Part shown: positions 37,701 to 46,446 of the stretch, piece by piece
Layout: every line of letters begins with the position of its first letter
How positions within the stretch are numbered: position 1 is the first letter of the stretch
NCBI GenBank assembly: GCA_021014325.1
Contig: CM037459.1
Location: forward strand, 18,998,501-19,062,500
Reading direction: 5' to 3'
DNA length: 64,000 nucleotides
Origin: Plazaster borealis
Taxonomy: Eukaryota; Echinodermata; Asteroidea; Forcipulatida; Labidiasteridae
Position numbers and translations under genes: made by a program
Notes under the pieces: generated by a model
What the model saw: the letters and a program-made list of their open reading frames with translations, nothing else
Database searches by the model: none
What the model was told of the DNA's origin: nothing

Positions 37701-38866
37701 TCAAGTTTTAATATATTTTTACATACTTCTTATAAACAAAGGAAGGTAATTAGGGCATCGGTTGATATATGGCATCATTATTTTTTTCAATTCAAGAAAA
37801 AGGCATAGTATCCTCCCGTACCCCGATTTCGCGCATCACAAATATTCGCGCAGGTACCTTTCCGACGCATATTATTTTGTTTACAATACGCAGTGACTCA
37901 ATTTTTTTAATTTCATGAAAGTATAAAGCCTGATAAACAATTTCCTGCGAAGATGTGGAAAATCAAAGCCTTTCCGGTAAGATTTTAGATAAACTACAAA
38001 TGTAGTATACAATCTTACCTTTTTAGACTAAATACAAAACATAGCTAGATTTTTGGTCGATTAAAAAAAAACAAAAAAACACTGAAAGTTCTGTGCGTAT
38101 CGTCTGCCATACTTCAAGACTTAAATTACAAGACCACGTGATTTTCATTTAACAACAGAGGGCGTACAAAATACTACGGAAGGTTGAAGTGGACGTGCGC
38201 CTTATAATCTTTTTTTCAGAAATTAGGCCTACCAATTGTTTGCATTTAACTGGGCGCGGGGCTTACCAACTTTGTGATAACAGCGCAGAGTCCATTTCCC
38301 ACCTCGCCAACCCCACCACCCCTTCCCGTAAATAATTATCACTGCCGATTTCAACCGGCAGCTTCCCTGCCGCACGGACTAAAGCATATAGAAGAAAGGC
38401 GGGACAATAGGGACTCCGTAGTGGCGTTCCAGCCCAAGTGCGCGAATTCATGTGACGGAAAACGAAACTTGACAAATCGGGGTAGATTGCAGACGACGAG
38501 TTTCGTTGTGCTTGACGATGTTCTGCGGGCTTCAAATTCTCCTCTCAGGTGGGCTTTGACATCAGACAATTAAAATTAAAGCTAAAAGATGTTCTTGATT
38601 CTGTTAATCAAGTCAAAATTCAATTTCAATTCTTACGTGCGCGAATAATGGGGTTACGAGGATACATCGAAAACCGGACACGGGAGGATCGCGTGATTAA
38701 CACGAACTATATCCATCCTCCATGCTATATCCATCAATTAATGAGTGTGACTGTGATGTCTCATCCGTGTTGTATCTTTTTTAAATACCTGTGCATATTG
38801 AAAATAAAACATGGAGTGCCTAAAACATTAATGTGAACTTAAAATTTACTCACCTAAATCAGCCAT
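16645..38866 (-). CDS. NARS1: Asparaginyl-tRNA synthetase, cytosolic (20 coding exons)
   Basis: Class II aminoacyl-tRNA synthetase that charges tRNA-Asn with asparagine using ATP in the cytosol. Coding exons, 5' to 3': 38866-38854, 32642-32551, 31890-31825, 30427-30335, 29790-29701, 29180-29102, 28838-28768, 28292-28206, 27319-27233, 26275-26219, 25593-25553, 23951-23915, 23565-23488, 22564-22443, 21608-21473, 20371-20258, 19867-19820, 18690-18607, 17865-17734, 16776-16645. They sum to 1659 nt (552 residues plus stop); the human enzyme has 548. Order: UNE-N-type N-terminal extension with a Lys-rich helix (about 58-118), OB-fold anticodon-binding domain (about 130-226), class II catalytic core with motif 1 (about 255-276), motif 2 ([14 protein letters not shown]) and motif 3 ([13 protein letters not shown]). 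All phases join. The first coding exon is the least certain part. Confidence 0.97.
17160..17480. repeat. Pair of hammerhead-like motifs in opposite orientation
   Basis: Minus strand 17249-17211: ctgagga, c, gagcag/ctgttc stem, gaaacgtc. Plus strand 17431-17468: ctgacaa, a, ggacag/ctgtcc stem, aaaacgtt. Both share the loop agtata. Helix I is poor in both, so they are probably decayed ends of retroelements. Confidence 0.5.
17523..17717. mobile_element. Foldback MITE family G
   Basis: gggcccaatttcatagagct at left and agctctatgaaattgagtcc at right, in the last NARS1 intron just 17 bp from exon 19. Confidence 0.88.
17734..17865 (-). CDS. NARS1: NARS1 exon 19: active-site core
   Basis: 44 codons, [20 protein letters not shown], then the helix before [19 protein letters not shown] is the substrate-pocket block of AsnRS/AspRS. 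Confidence 0.97.
18030..18090 (+). repeat. G/T homopolymer-rich tract
   Basis: Alternating runs of T and G (gggggttttttt, tttttttttgggggggggt). Confidence 0.85.
18607..18690 (-). CDS. NARS1: NARS1 exon 18
   Basis: 28 codons, [18 protein letters not shown] then [10 protein letters not shown]. Confidence 0.97.
19484..19640 (+). pseudogene. Fragment of non-LTR retrotransposon ORF2 C-terminus
   Basis: One frame reads [20 protein letters not shown] then [14 protein letters not shown]. The pattern G-H-x-x-T-G-H ... C-x-C-G-x-x-x-Q-T is the C-terminal region after reverse transcriptase in many LINE elements. The final H/C residues of the zinc knuckle are lost and no RT domain is nearby, so it is a dead fragment inside a NARS1 intron. 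Confidence 0.65.
19820..19867 (-). CDS. NARS1: NARS1 exon 17
   Basis: 16 codons, [17 protein letters not shown] short exon, phase 0 at both ends, identical in layout to the vertebrate DIPEAPE block. Confidence 0.96.
20258..20371 (-). CDS. NARS1: NARS1 exon 16
   Basis: 38 codons, [18 protein letters not shown] then [19 protein letters not shown]. Confidence 0.97.
20566..20656. repeat. Imperfect palindrome, about 90 bp
   Basis: aaaatattttcataaattga ... gaagtaaaaatatttt with inner ggaatgttccatttcaac / ttgaatggaacgtactcc. Confidence 0.6.
20702..20978. mobile_element. Short TIR element, about 277 bp
   Basis: ccaagtagatctttgttact at left and caaagatctacttggg at right are inverted repeats (about 30 bp with mismatches). 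GC-rich interior, no frame. Confidence 0.78.
21000..21338 (+). mobile_element. tRNA-derived SINE (family B)
   Basis: The head gtcgtggccgagtggcctag ... gtgtgggtttgaatccca is followed by the same body as the copy at 5545-5912, ending gttaggcgatttctcat. Confidence 0.85.
21473..21608 (-). CDS. NARS1: NARS1 exon 15: after motif 2
   Basis: Completes Glu, then [33 protein letters not shown] and KEFNP. A 100-bp tandem repeat lies about 12 bp upstream of its acceptor. Confidence 0.96.
21621..21920. repeat. 100-bp tandem repeat, three copies
   Basis: atggat(a/g)aagaaccac begins copies at exactly 21621, 21721 and 21821. The array covers the branch-point side of the NARS1 intron before exon 15 (minus strand). 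Confidence 0.93.
22193..22365 (-). mobile_element. tRNA-derived SINE (family E)
   Basis: The minus-strand head gggggctagctcgatagtct ... ggtcgtgggttcgaatcccac has clear A- and B-box-like blocks. The 3' part on the plus strand is acaccgatgtgtattaagc. Confidence 0.78.
22443..22564 (-). CDS. NARS1: NARS1 exon 14: class II motif 2
   Basis: 40 codons plus two bases. [20 protein letters not shown], then [13 protein letters not shown]; the Arg and Glu of YRAE bind ATP in class II enzymes. Confidence 0.97.
22596..23129. mobile_element. TIR element with 'cagtgttctccaac' ends
   Basis: Left cagtgttctccaac and right gttggagaacactg are perfect 14-bp inverted repeats. Flanking aagtt on both sides may be a target duplication. 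Inside is a long poly-T (22699-22725) and a GC-rich block. The left end lies 31 bp upstream (in transcript terms) of NARS1 exon 14. Confidence 0.8.
23233..23394. mobile_element. Near-perfect palindromic foldback element, 162 bp
   Basis: gccgtcgatttcaccaaact ... agtttagtgaaatcgacggc, with inner cctaggcaatgctaagagat / atctcttagcattgcctagg. Almost the whole element pairs with itself. Confidence 0.93.
23488..23565 (-). CDS. NARS1: NARS1 exon 13: end of motif 1, catalytic core
   Basis: 26 codons, [18 protein letters not shown] then KFDFFGEQ. Phase 0 at both ends. Confidence 0.96.
23915..23951 (-). CDS. NARS1: NARS1 exon 12: class II motif 1
   Basis: Completes Cys, then [12 protein letters not shown]. 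With exon 13 this forms motif 1, ending in the invariant proline of ICPPT. Confidence 0.94.
24069..24300 (+). repeat. Direct repeat, two copies of about 90 bp
   Basis: gtgcgcgagtttgtttcc at about 24074 and 24217 starts each copy. Both contain gggaccaaagcggtcc, a short palindrome. Confidence 0.82.
24366..24775 (+). mobile_element. tRNA-Leu-like SINE (family A), full length
   Basis: The head gcgtcatggccgagcggata, then actcaagctctggtgtttct and gggttcgaatcccagtcatg, looks like a long-variable-arm tRNA with a CAA-type loop. The body runs to agcgccttgagcgtcactga and a (att)n tail. Confidence 0.9.
24972..25261. mobile_element. piggyBac-type MITE flanked by TTAA
   Basis: TTAA (24968-24971) then ctctttcgttacgg at left; ccggagcgaaagag then TTAA (25262-25265) at right. 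TTAA duplication with CTCTTT-like ends is the signature of piggyBac-superfamily elements. The interior is CpG-containing and has no transposase. Confidence 0.72.
25553..25593 (-). CDS. NARS1: NARS1 exon 11: motif 1 helix
   Basis: 13 codons plus two bases, [13 protein letters not shown] then the start of Cys. It aligns to the vertebrate helix before RCFRDHF. Confidence 0.92.
26219..26275 (-). CDS. NARS1: NARS1 exon 10: hinge into catalytic domain
   Basis: 19 codons, [19 protein letters not shown]. The block DVQL..RHMM.RGE is conserved in vertebrate NARS1. Confidence 0.93.
27233..27319 (-). CDS. NARS1: NARS1 exon 9: end of OB-fold and hinge
   Basis: 29 codons, [19 protein letters not shown] then GGADSLINE, matching the vertebrate APGGHELSC and GGADNLINE blocks. 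Confidence 0.97.
27551..27680. repeat. Dispersed repeat 'agggctcgaaatttggg'
   Basis: agggctcgaaat ... cactggcctcgggcctgtggtccagtgtaacattc; the same block occurs in reverse at 52313-52420. Confidence 0.7.
28206..28292 (-). CDS. NARS1: NARS1 exon 8: OB-fold
   Basis: 29 codons, [19 protein letters not shown] then [10 protein letters not shown]. Phase 0 at both ends. Confidence 0.95.
28445..28640 (+). mobile_element. tRNA-derived SINE (family F)
   Basis: The head ggtttagtggtatctttcc ... ggatccggttcatatc has A- and B-box-like blocks. The body ttttcagtccctacctgact and ttcctcccacatctaaaa matches the copy at 4735-4955. Confidence 0.75.
28768..28838 (-). CDS. NARS1: NARS1 exon 7: OB-fold
   Basis: Completes Gly, then [19 protein letters not shown] and NDNL, nearly identical in pattern to the vertebrate OB-fold. 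Confidence 0.97.
29102..29180 (-). CDS. NARS1: NARS1 exon 6: start of OB-fold
   Basis: 26 codons plus one base. It encodes [19 protein letters not shown] and VHRLRRQ, the first strands of the anticodon-binding OB-fold. Confidence 0.96.
29272..29458. mobile_element. TIR element of the 'agctgccaac' family, 187 bp
   Basis: cagagctgccaacatttgc at left and gagagttggcagctctg at right. Same termini as 15207-16275 and 60043-60932. Confidence 0.87.
29701..29790 (-). CDS. NARS1: NARS1 exon 5: charged helix end
   Basis: 30 codons, [19 protein letters not shown] and DPSLPKASK, like the vertebrate [11 protein letters not shown] and DPSLPEP segments. Confidence 0.95.
30335..30427 (-). CDS. NARS1: NARS1 exon 4: Lys-rich helix
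   Basis: 31 codons, [17 protein letters not shown] then a run of Lys/Glu. It forms the charged helical appendix of eukaryotic NARS that helps bind tRNA. Phase 0 at both ends. Confidence 0.93.
31284..31595. mobile_element. TIR element with 'acacccngttcagacagg' ends
   Basis: acaccccgttcagacaggcg ... ccagagtcac at left pairs with gtgactctagagcccctgtc ... gggtgt at right, about 32 bp. The interior repeats gcgct/agcgact words. Non-coding. Confidence 0.88.
31825..31890 (-). CDS. NARS1: NARS1 exon 3: GKEPFP segment
   Basis: 22 codons, [14 protein letters not shown] ... VEGQ. The GKEPFP motif is shared with vertebrate NARS1. Phase 0 at both ends. Confidence 0.93.
32391..32525 (-). mobile_element. 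SINE tail fragment (family A-like), reverse
   Basis: caataataataataacatgc tail, then aagtgctttatcacaccc and gtctacaaggtatgtgg. Confidence 0.7.
32551..32642 (-). CDS. NARS1: NARS1 exon 2: N-terminal domain
   Basis: Acceptor ttttgtag. It encodes [17 protein letters not shown] and [10 protein letters not shown], parallel to the vertebrate start (LYVSD). It ends in phase 0 at a gtatgc donor. Confidence 0.9.
34183..34373 (-). mobile_element. Truncated family A SINE in tandem unit 1
   Basis: aataataatagatgcttctt, then tccgtcactcagtgacgctc and atgtaatggtttacaaggtg. The head is missing. Near-identical copies are at 34788-34980 and 35393-35582, so the SINE was there before the array expanded. Confidence 0.88.
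34788..34980 (-). mobile_element. Truncated family A SINE in tandem unit 2
   Basis: Copy of the truncated SINE at 34183-34373, differing at a few bases. Confidence 0.88.
35393..35582 (-). mobile_element. Truncated family A SINE in tandem unit 3
   Basis: Copy of the truncated SINE at 34183-34373, differing at a few bases. Confidence 0.88.
35686..35808. mobile_element. 123-bp MITE inserted in the last tandem unit
   Basis: The TIRs are actatagaatgcagggcc at left and ggccctgcattctatagt at right. It is flanked on both sides by cgactgtttag (35675-35685 and 35809-35819), an apparent target duplication. Absent from the other units, so it is younger than the array. Confidence 0.87.
36814..37660. mobile_element. 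Left arm of large inverted repeat (MITE-like, 847 bp)
   Basis: Starts tcctcgtatccccattattt and ends gaaattggggtactggagga. The two ends are themselves imperfect inverted repeats, so the arm looks like one element with TIRs. It pairs along its whole length with 37809-38663. The short open frames have no recognisable domain. Confidence 0.88.
37809..38663. mobile_element. Right arm of large inverted repeat (MITE-like, 855 bp)
   Basis: Starts gtatcctcccgtaccccgat and ends aataatggggttacgaggat. It is the reverse complement of the left arm with scattered substitutions. The 148-bp spacer between arms has no feature I recognise. Confidence 0.88.
38854..38866 (-). CDS. NARS1: NARS1 coding exon 1 (start, four codons)
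   Basis: ATG GCT GAT TTA G, then a gtgagt donor. The last base joins in frame to exon 2, giving [15 protein letters not shown]. In-frame Met8 and Met10 in exon 2 align better with the vertebrate start, so this exon could also be 5' UTR. Upstream cttcttcacag could be either an acceptor or plain 5' UTR. Confidence 0.6.
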
Positions 38867-39304
38867 TTGCTGTGAAGAAGAGAGATATTTAGTGAACAGA
38901 CTGTTAAATACCGCACCTCGTTTTCTACCCAGATGCACAACAGACCTCAACATGGCATAATTCATACAGTATTGAACAAGTAGTTGATGTCAGTGGAGGG
39001 TTTTTATGTTAAATTGCACTTACGATTAGGGATGTTGTTCGCGCCATTCGACAGTTAACTCGAGCCCGAAAGCACAGTAGGAGTTCAATAAAATATTATG
39101 GAGAAGTCATTGCATCATCTTTTTTCAAAGTTTAGTTTAGTTAAGCATGGAGGAAGGATGATGAAATCTTTGAATTTATTGAGTTCTTAGCAAGCTCTTC
39201 TCCGGAAATTTGTGTTATTCTTCTGGTCTTCTAAAATGCTTCTTTAAATAAAAACTCGTTAAAATAAGTACACATTTCATTGTATGATGGGAAAAAAAAT
39301 CTGG

Positions 39305-39386
39305 CGTAGTCGGCAGGATTCGAACCTGCGCGGGGAGACCCCAATAGATTTCTAGTCTATCGCCTTAACCGCTCGGCCACGACTAC
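39305..39386 (-). tRNA. tRNA-Ser(AGA)
   Basis: 82 nt; minus strand begins GTAGTCGTGGCCGAGCGG and ends GACTAC plus the discriminator G. The acceptor stem GTAGTCG/CGACTAC pairs perfectly. The anticodon loop is CTAGAAA (AGA), the variable arm is long (class II), and the B box GGTTCGAATCC is canonical. A run of eight T (39293-39300 on the complementary strand) gives a pol III terminator. It sits about 440 bp upstream of the NARS1 start on the same strand. Confidence 0.97.
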
Positions 39387-40846
39387 TTCATGTATAGCGA
39401 TGAGATTTTAAAATTTATAAACCTTAATCTGGAAATATCTAACTTTATAAAAAATTTAAAGACATTCAATGTAGTATTACACCTGCATTAAACTTTTTTA
39501 AAGCATTTACTTTTAAACCGTTATGTGGATTTTAAATTTAATTTTCAATATATCACTATGCTACGTGATTTTGCACCCCAGCATTATTAGCTACCAAGTG
39601 AGTGTGTAACTTCTTGTTGCAAGACTATGATGAGTGCTACTAGACGTGTGGGGACTCCCCCACCAAAAGAAAATGCTTGACCATATCATGCTACACTTCG
39701 TCCTAAAAAATGATTATCAATATAACATAAATCATTAGATAATGATAGCACACATGGCAGAGTGAAGTTTACAAACCGATTGGCTTATGGGGATTTATTA
39801 GATGATTGTGACCGGCTTCTACTTATTTTTGCCTAGTCTTGATTCCTTCCTCCATGCTTGATTCAAGACCTGTGTGTTTTCATAAACGATCCGTCAATGC
39901 ACGCCACACGAGGGCGTGTGATGGTGCGCCACATAGCTGCATGATATGACCAGTGTACAGTATCTTGCCTGCAGGAAATGCCCTGGAATGTTCAAGGCCA
40001 GTCTTTTCGTATTAAGCAAAGCTTACATCGTCTTGGATGCTAAGTATTCAAAAATACTTTTAAAAATATGTAAAGTCTCTCAGCCTCTTGAAATAATTAC
40101 TGACAACTAAATGCTTTTTTTATTTTTTCAATTTTTTGGCATGATTTAGCTGTTGAATTTTTGAGCTATGCCCATCCAATTAAAAATGAAAACACCCCTG
40201 AGCAAGTAACCAGTCCCATGGCTCTAATATATGATGGCCCAGAAGAGACATTGAACACGTTTGCAATTCTGGGCAAAAATTGTGAATATTTACGTAAATA
40301 TTGTTTGATCCTTTAGGGCCACCATACTAATATGACTGGCCATCGACTAGACTATGGAGGAAGAGCTAAGATTTATATTAAGTGCGGATCAATCTTAATT
40401 GCTAAGCAAAGTGTAATGTCACAATAGGAATCACTATAGTGATGACAGCTCATAAGATGAATCTTAGTGCTGAATGGGACAATTTTGATGATTATTTCAT
40501 GACAAATTGAAGATTTTATCAAAGCAGTGTTGCAATACCATGAGAACAGAAAGGGGCTCATATAAAACTGAATGCAAACAGAAACTGCAGTTATTGGCCA
40601 GAAGTGCCCCTGTTGTTTTCAGTTCAGCATTGTTAAATTTACAACGATTTTACAAAGACATCTCATTTGTTCATGAACTAACGTTACTTTGTTAGTAATT
40701 TGGGGGCACCCTGGATGTTTTTAACTATAAAAATCGCTATATTTTACAAAGTTGAAAAGACCATAAGTGATTTTTTTGTTCACTACAAAGATTACCATTC
40801 CCTTTCAAAGGATCACTAATTTCACTTAGTCGTATTAGAACCAGTG
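39387..40846. other. Intergenic, nothing recognised
   Basis: AT-rich sequence without exons, SINEs or foldbacks I could identify, apart from short simple repeats. Confidence 0.5.
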
Positions 40847-40962
40847 CCCAATTTAATACGCTTAAACATTTTCTGCCAAGCAAAAAGGCAGGATACCAGC
40901 CACAGATTGTTGTGCTTAGCTACTTTTGTGCTTAAGCATGCTCTATGAAATTGGGCCCAGTT
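40847..40962. mobile_element. Foldback MITE family G, short copy
   Basis: agtgcccaatttaatacgct ... catgctctatgaaattgggc; inner gcttagctacttttgtgctt. Confidence 0.75.
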
Positions 40963-43900
40963 AACCAAGACATGCAGTTATATACAATTACAAATAGGTA
41001 GCAGAAAGACACAAAAACGTTATGAAGACAACATTATTTTATTGTCACTTTTAGTAGCAAAAAATGTCCCAATGTAGTCTTGATTTGGACAGACTGACAA
41101 TAAATGCTGTATAGTCTTGAACATTATACTCTAGGATGAATTAGTAATTTACATATGCATTTGGTATTTACATCAAATAAGAGCAATTAAAGAAACACTC
41201 TGTCGAGTGTGTCTCTGGACACAAAATGCGATCGGAAAGCAACTTGCAAAATATAAATCAATGGAAGAAATGTATAGGTGCTGCATATCATAAGTCTAAA
41301 AACAAAATTCATATTAATTTCTTCACTACATTTGTTGTTTTCATCAAGCAAGGGTTTACTTGTTAACGAATTAATCCAGGTTCCAGAACCAGCACCATGG
41401 TGAGCTGGTAAACCACTCCCCCCCCCCCCCATTTTTGACAACAGCCCCCACCCATGATTCAGGACTCTATCAAACAACATTCACAGATCTCACCTTCTGA
41501 GTATAAATTCATCAACATTCAAAAATAAACGATTTGAAAGCAGATATGTCACAAATCCAAAGTTTGCAAAATAAAGGTACATGTATATACCTAAATCTGA
41601 AAGAAGTACATTAAGTTACAATGAAGGTGAACCCTTTTCACTTTGAGCACCAAGTCCCAACAAACTCAAAATTGCATTCCAGTCAAACTTGGGAGAATTA
41701 AGGGTGGTAAAACACTGATCATTCTCATCAATGTAGATAATTAAGATATAAGAGTTTAAATTGGAACGATGCAGACCATTAACAGTTATTTGAAAATATA
41801 ATTTTAAATATTTTGATGCAGAAATACACCCATGAGTTTGCGCGAAGAAAGATGTTTGGGTTGTTTAAATCCTGGCTGCCATAGTTTTAGCAGGTTGACT
41901 ACTTCACAGAATGAAAATAAAAGTGTACACACTGTAGCCATCATCTTAAAGAGAAAAATTTAACACATGAACATATTGAGCTGTGAAACTTTCTCATGTC
42001 TCAACATTTCTGAGTGGTATTTTAACTCGAAGCATTGGCCATCGCCTGAGAGCTCTTTGACGGATACTGTATTGTAGAGAAGAGTCAATCATTCTAGTCT
42101 TGCAATTTTGTGCTAGCGGCGGGAAAATTTAAATCCAAAAGTAGTTAACAAAAATGGAAATTTAGAAAAAGAAAAAAATTTAACAAGATCGGGACATTAA
42201 CTGACAGAAAATGTGCAATAAATATAAAAATATATACAAAGAGCTTGAAATTTTCGCAAAGAATAAATGAGAATTGTGCAGCACAAAGATATTAGGTCTT
42301 TCCTACTTCTTTTAGAAATAATTTTTTGATCAGTATTCAGGTGAAAGTTTTCTTCCGAATACAATCGGAGCATACTGATTGAAACGTCACGTTGCTGCAC
42401 CACCGGTTCTTTACAGCAACCAACATAATTTATAGCGAGAATATTTCTGCGTACATGGTGTTACTGCAAACCTTATTAGATTATCTGGAGGCTACTTAGC
42501 CTTTAATTGTTTTGGACATTTACATTAAGTTGAAATTGATAAAGCTTTTATTTGATTTGAAGTTATGCTTACATTATGCTCATTAATAACATAAGTAACA
42601 GAATAAAATTTTCTTATTAAACTGGTTTTTTGGCATACAGTCATCCATTTCAATCCTCTAGTTATCAAAAAATAATTCTATCAACCATGGCAAAATTTCA
42701 TTGCAACTGCTTATCGCGGAATTATGTGCTTACAGCAAATACACACACTATACAGGGTGCTGCGAGTGTGGCATGTTATGGTAAGCTGTGCCAACAAAGG
42801 GCTATTTTATTTGTCATAATTGTCAACTGAACAGTACTCCATTTTTTAAAGATATGGCTATTATGGGCTGCTTCAAAAAAATGTCATCAATTTGGTAAAA
42901 TAGTTATAACTGACACAAAGTGAGCTTCCAAATTTCAAAATTTTCAACAAACCAGGATGTGCCAATTTTGTAACGGCCTTTCTCGAAGTACACACAGGGC
43001 AAAAATACACCGATAGTTCACCTAGACATGGTAAAAAATGTATCAAGAAAATAGAGGTGCATTTTAGTTTAAATTTAGTTTAAATTTTGATAAATTATCT
43101 TCATACGTTTGTGTGTTACGTCCAGAAAGTGAAATGGATGTGGATACCACAAGTCCAGAATCACAAGTTATCTTGTTAGAAACACTCCCAAGGTTGAATG
43201 AATTCACCTTTAAAAAAAAATCCAAGACGACATGGGGCTTTGGCACAAAGTATCATGCCATTCTAAAGTTCCCTACTTTTTGAAATTCCCACAACCAACT
43301 GTGACAAGTTTTGCTATGCAATTTGAGTCTGTAAAAATCAGGTAAATGCTGCTGTTGGCTTTGGATTGACATGGGGTAGTTTAGCGTTGCCCACTACCTC
43401 CAACTTAGAGCCTGGTGTACATAAAACATGCATGTATTTGAATGAATACACACACACACAAAACTGCCATTATGAATACCAATTAGTAAGATCATCAGCA
43501 CAGAACAAAACTCGACTTAAATGTTACAAACAAATTACAGGAATTGGCCAAAATATATCCTTTAATCCAATTCCCATCAACTGATGTCAAAAAAAGTTGG
43601 ATTATTTTGTTTTTAATGTACATTCTAAAGTCATATTAAAAAGGTGGCTAGGAGGTTTATCTTATTAAATAATGCTCCTTCATATATTATATATTACAAA
43701 AAATATGAATTTACACACAGCGTAAACAGACAGCTTTTTTGTTTTTTATACTCCCAAGCTCTGATAAAATGGTTAGACCATTCGCTTGAGTCGCTGCCAA
43801 AACTCAACAAACATTCAATGTATTACAGTCCCCTATGCGCCTACTCTTGTGCACGACTAATGCATGATATTAAATTAATGTATCTTTTCCATCAAAAAAT

Positions 43901-44154
43901 GCACATGTACTACAGACAATGCCTCACCCCGGACCACTTTTCCCAGCCAAAATTGACTGAAAAGCTCAACTTAAAGACAACCAAAAGCACAGAAGAGTTC
44001 CACCCTAGGTCTCTTATAAGTTTAAGTTCTACAATACATTTGTACACAAATTAAATTACACAGCATATAGTTGTCTTGTAAGTTCATGAGATACAGTGCC
44101 CTTCTGAAGAAAATGTAAGAATGGGAGTTAATATAGTCTTGGGCCCAATATGAT

Positions 44155-44378
44155 AACCTGTAAGCAGATACTTTCTTCTACTTGGGCCCTTTTCATTGAG
44201 CTGCTTAAGCACAAAAAGTAGCTAAGCAAAACAAAACTTTGCTTACAGAATAAGGTTACCAGCCAAAATAGCATGTCACATGTACAATCTGTGACTGGTA
44301 GCCTGCTTACTTATTGCTTAGCAGCAGCATTTTAAGCACTATTTCCTGCTTAAGCGGCTCTATGAAATTGGACCCTGA
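44155..44378. mobile_element. Foldback MITE family G
   Basis: gggcccttttcattgagctg at left and ggctctatgaaattggaccc at right. Confidence 0.85.
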
Positions 44379-45867
44379 ATGCCAATTAGAGGAATTTCTA
44401 TTTCATAATGCTGTTTTAAGCAAAGCATAAAGATATGGAAAGTTGCAAGCAAGTTTTCGCTAAAGCAATTGAGTGACACAACAGTATAACACCTTCGTGA
44501 ACCATGCAAACATACCCCCAAATTTTACTTCATTTGGTCATCGACATGCGAGTGACCAAAGAACTGTTCCTTTCCATTTGATCCTCCATCAAGCCTAGTT
44601 TCATATCTCATTTCAATTGATGTATCGAGATTGAATGGCATAAATACATCAGCTGCAACAGCATGTAAGTGTCTATTAGTAATCTCAATTACAATTAAAC
44701 CTCAAAGTTGGTTCATTTAAAAGTGCTGCTCGCAAGGTTGAAGTGTGGTTAGGACTTTTTAACAATCATAGACTAAAAGAAGTCCTTCAATACAATGCAG
44801 TTTTCAAAACAATTAAATTAAATTACATTAAAACAACACATTTTGACAGTTTTGGTTTTTAGCACATTACAACAAAATTCAGCACCAAAATGATAAGATC
44901 AGTATTCATAAAGTATTCTGTTTGACATATTATGTTGGCAAAATAATAGGTTTTAAAGATAAACGTGCTGTGAATCATGGTCAGTTTAAATGCCTAGAAT
45001 TACACGGATTGCCCTGGTCTTGGTGTTGGTGCACCTTCAAAAGTTTCCCGTCAGACTTTAAGATTTTCGAATGGTAGTGCCCTTTGCAAAATTAAAATGG
45101 CCTGGCCTTCTCAAAGATGAAATTCCAGGCCTGCACATAAAAAAATTAGGTTTTCATAAATTTCATATGGAAAAGAAACCAGGGAGGGCGGTAAATAGGA
45201 AAACAAGTCTCGATCTTGTCTATTTAAAGAAAATTGCGTTGTAGAGTACAGGTACTTTTTTTTTTTTTTTTTAATAGAAGCTCAGCAAAAGTTATTCATT
45301 TTATGTGGTGGTGTTTGCTTTCTTGATCCAGTGTTTAACTGAGGAAAATGAGAGTTTCCATTTAGTATGGATTTTTGTCTCAATACTCACTGGGAATTGT
45401 TTGATCTGATGTAGTCTCCATTTGGATGCAACATACAAAACTTTCTCTGTTTAAGCTTCTCAAACTTTACTCTTTCAAATACCGATTTGGTAGTTGTGAA
45501 ACAAACAAAATCCCTTGAAACATGTAAAGTACGTGGGGTCTGCTAGTACTCGGAAAAAAATCTAACACTTTTAATGCTGTTTTAACTTGTAGAAAGTAGA
45601 TTATTGCTCAAATTTGATAATAAAACAAAACAGAAACAAGAATATTGTTTTTGACAAGACACGGCTTCAGGCACACTACGTTTTTTTTTCTCGCTGGCAG
45701 TGGCATTACATGCGAACAACAGACACAAATCTTACAAAATATATTTGAGAGCTCTGCAAAGACTACATGGTTCAAAGAATTATATTTTGTTTTTAAAAAC
45801 GGGGCTTAAGCGATGACTAGAGGTGATAATGCATCATGGAATGATGACAAAATCAAATTGTTCAGCA

Positions 45868-46018
45868 CCAGGGCCAAATTTGATAGAGCTGCTTAAGCAG
45901 ACAATAATGCTAAAAAGTTTGCTGCCAAGCAAAAATGAGCAGGAAACCAGTTGAAACAGTACATATGACAAATGCCTTTTGGTAAGCACAATTTAACAGA
46001 GCTGCTTAGCACAAAATA
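45868..46018. mobile_element. Foldback MITE family G, partial
   Basis: agggccaaatttgatagagc at left, then gccaagcaaaaatgagcagg; the right end is degraded. Confidence 0.6.
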
Positions 46019-46026
46019 TTGCTTTG

Positions 46027-46446
46027 TGGCGTGTCGTGGCCGAGCGGATAAGAACACCGAACTCAAGCTCTGGTGTTTCTGATCAGCAGAGTGTGGGTTC
46101 GAATCCCAGTCGTGACACTTGTGTCCTGAAGCAAGACACTTAACCACATGCTTTGTCCTTCGGATGGGACGTTAAGCTGTAGGTTCCGTGTGTTGTGTAA
46201 TGCACGTAAAAGAACCCAGTGCACTTATCGTAAAGAGAAGGGGTTCGCCCTGGTGTTCTTGGTTTGATTGGCTGCATTATGTGCCACAGCACCTTGTAAA
46301 CCATTACATGGTGCTATGCAAAGGAATAGATCTCATACTTCAACACGTAACTCTGCATACCTTGTAGGAGAAATACTGAGCGCTTTGAGACACCCATCGG
46401 GAGTATAAAGCGCTGTATAAGAACTGCGTATTATTATTATTATTAA
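46027..46446 (+). mobile_element. tRNA-Leu-like SINE (family A), full length
   Basis: The head ggcgtgtcgtggccgagcgg ... gggttcgaatcccagtcgtg is followed by the full body and a (att)n tail. Same family as 24366-24775. Confidence 0.92.

Noticed and set aside
43644..44054. 136-codon open frame on the plus strand
   Set aside because: AT-rich, no recognisable domain, no splice or promoter context, and it overlaps a probable UTR region.
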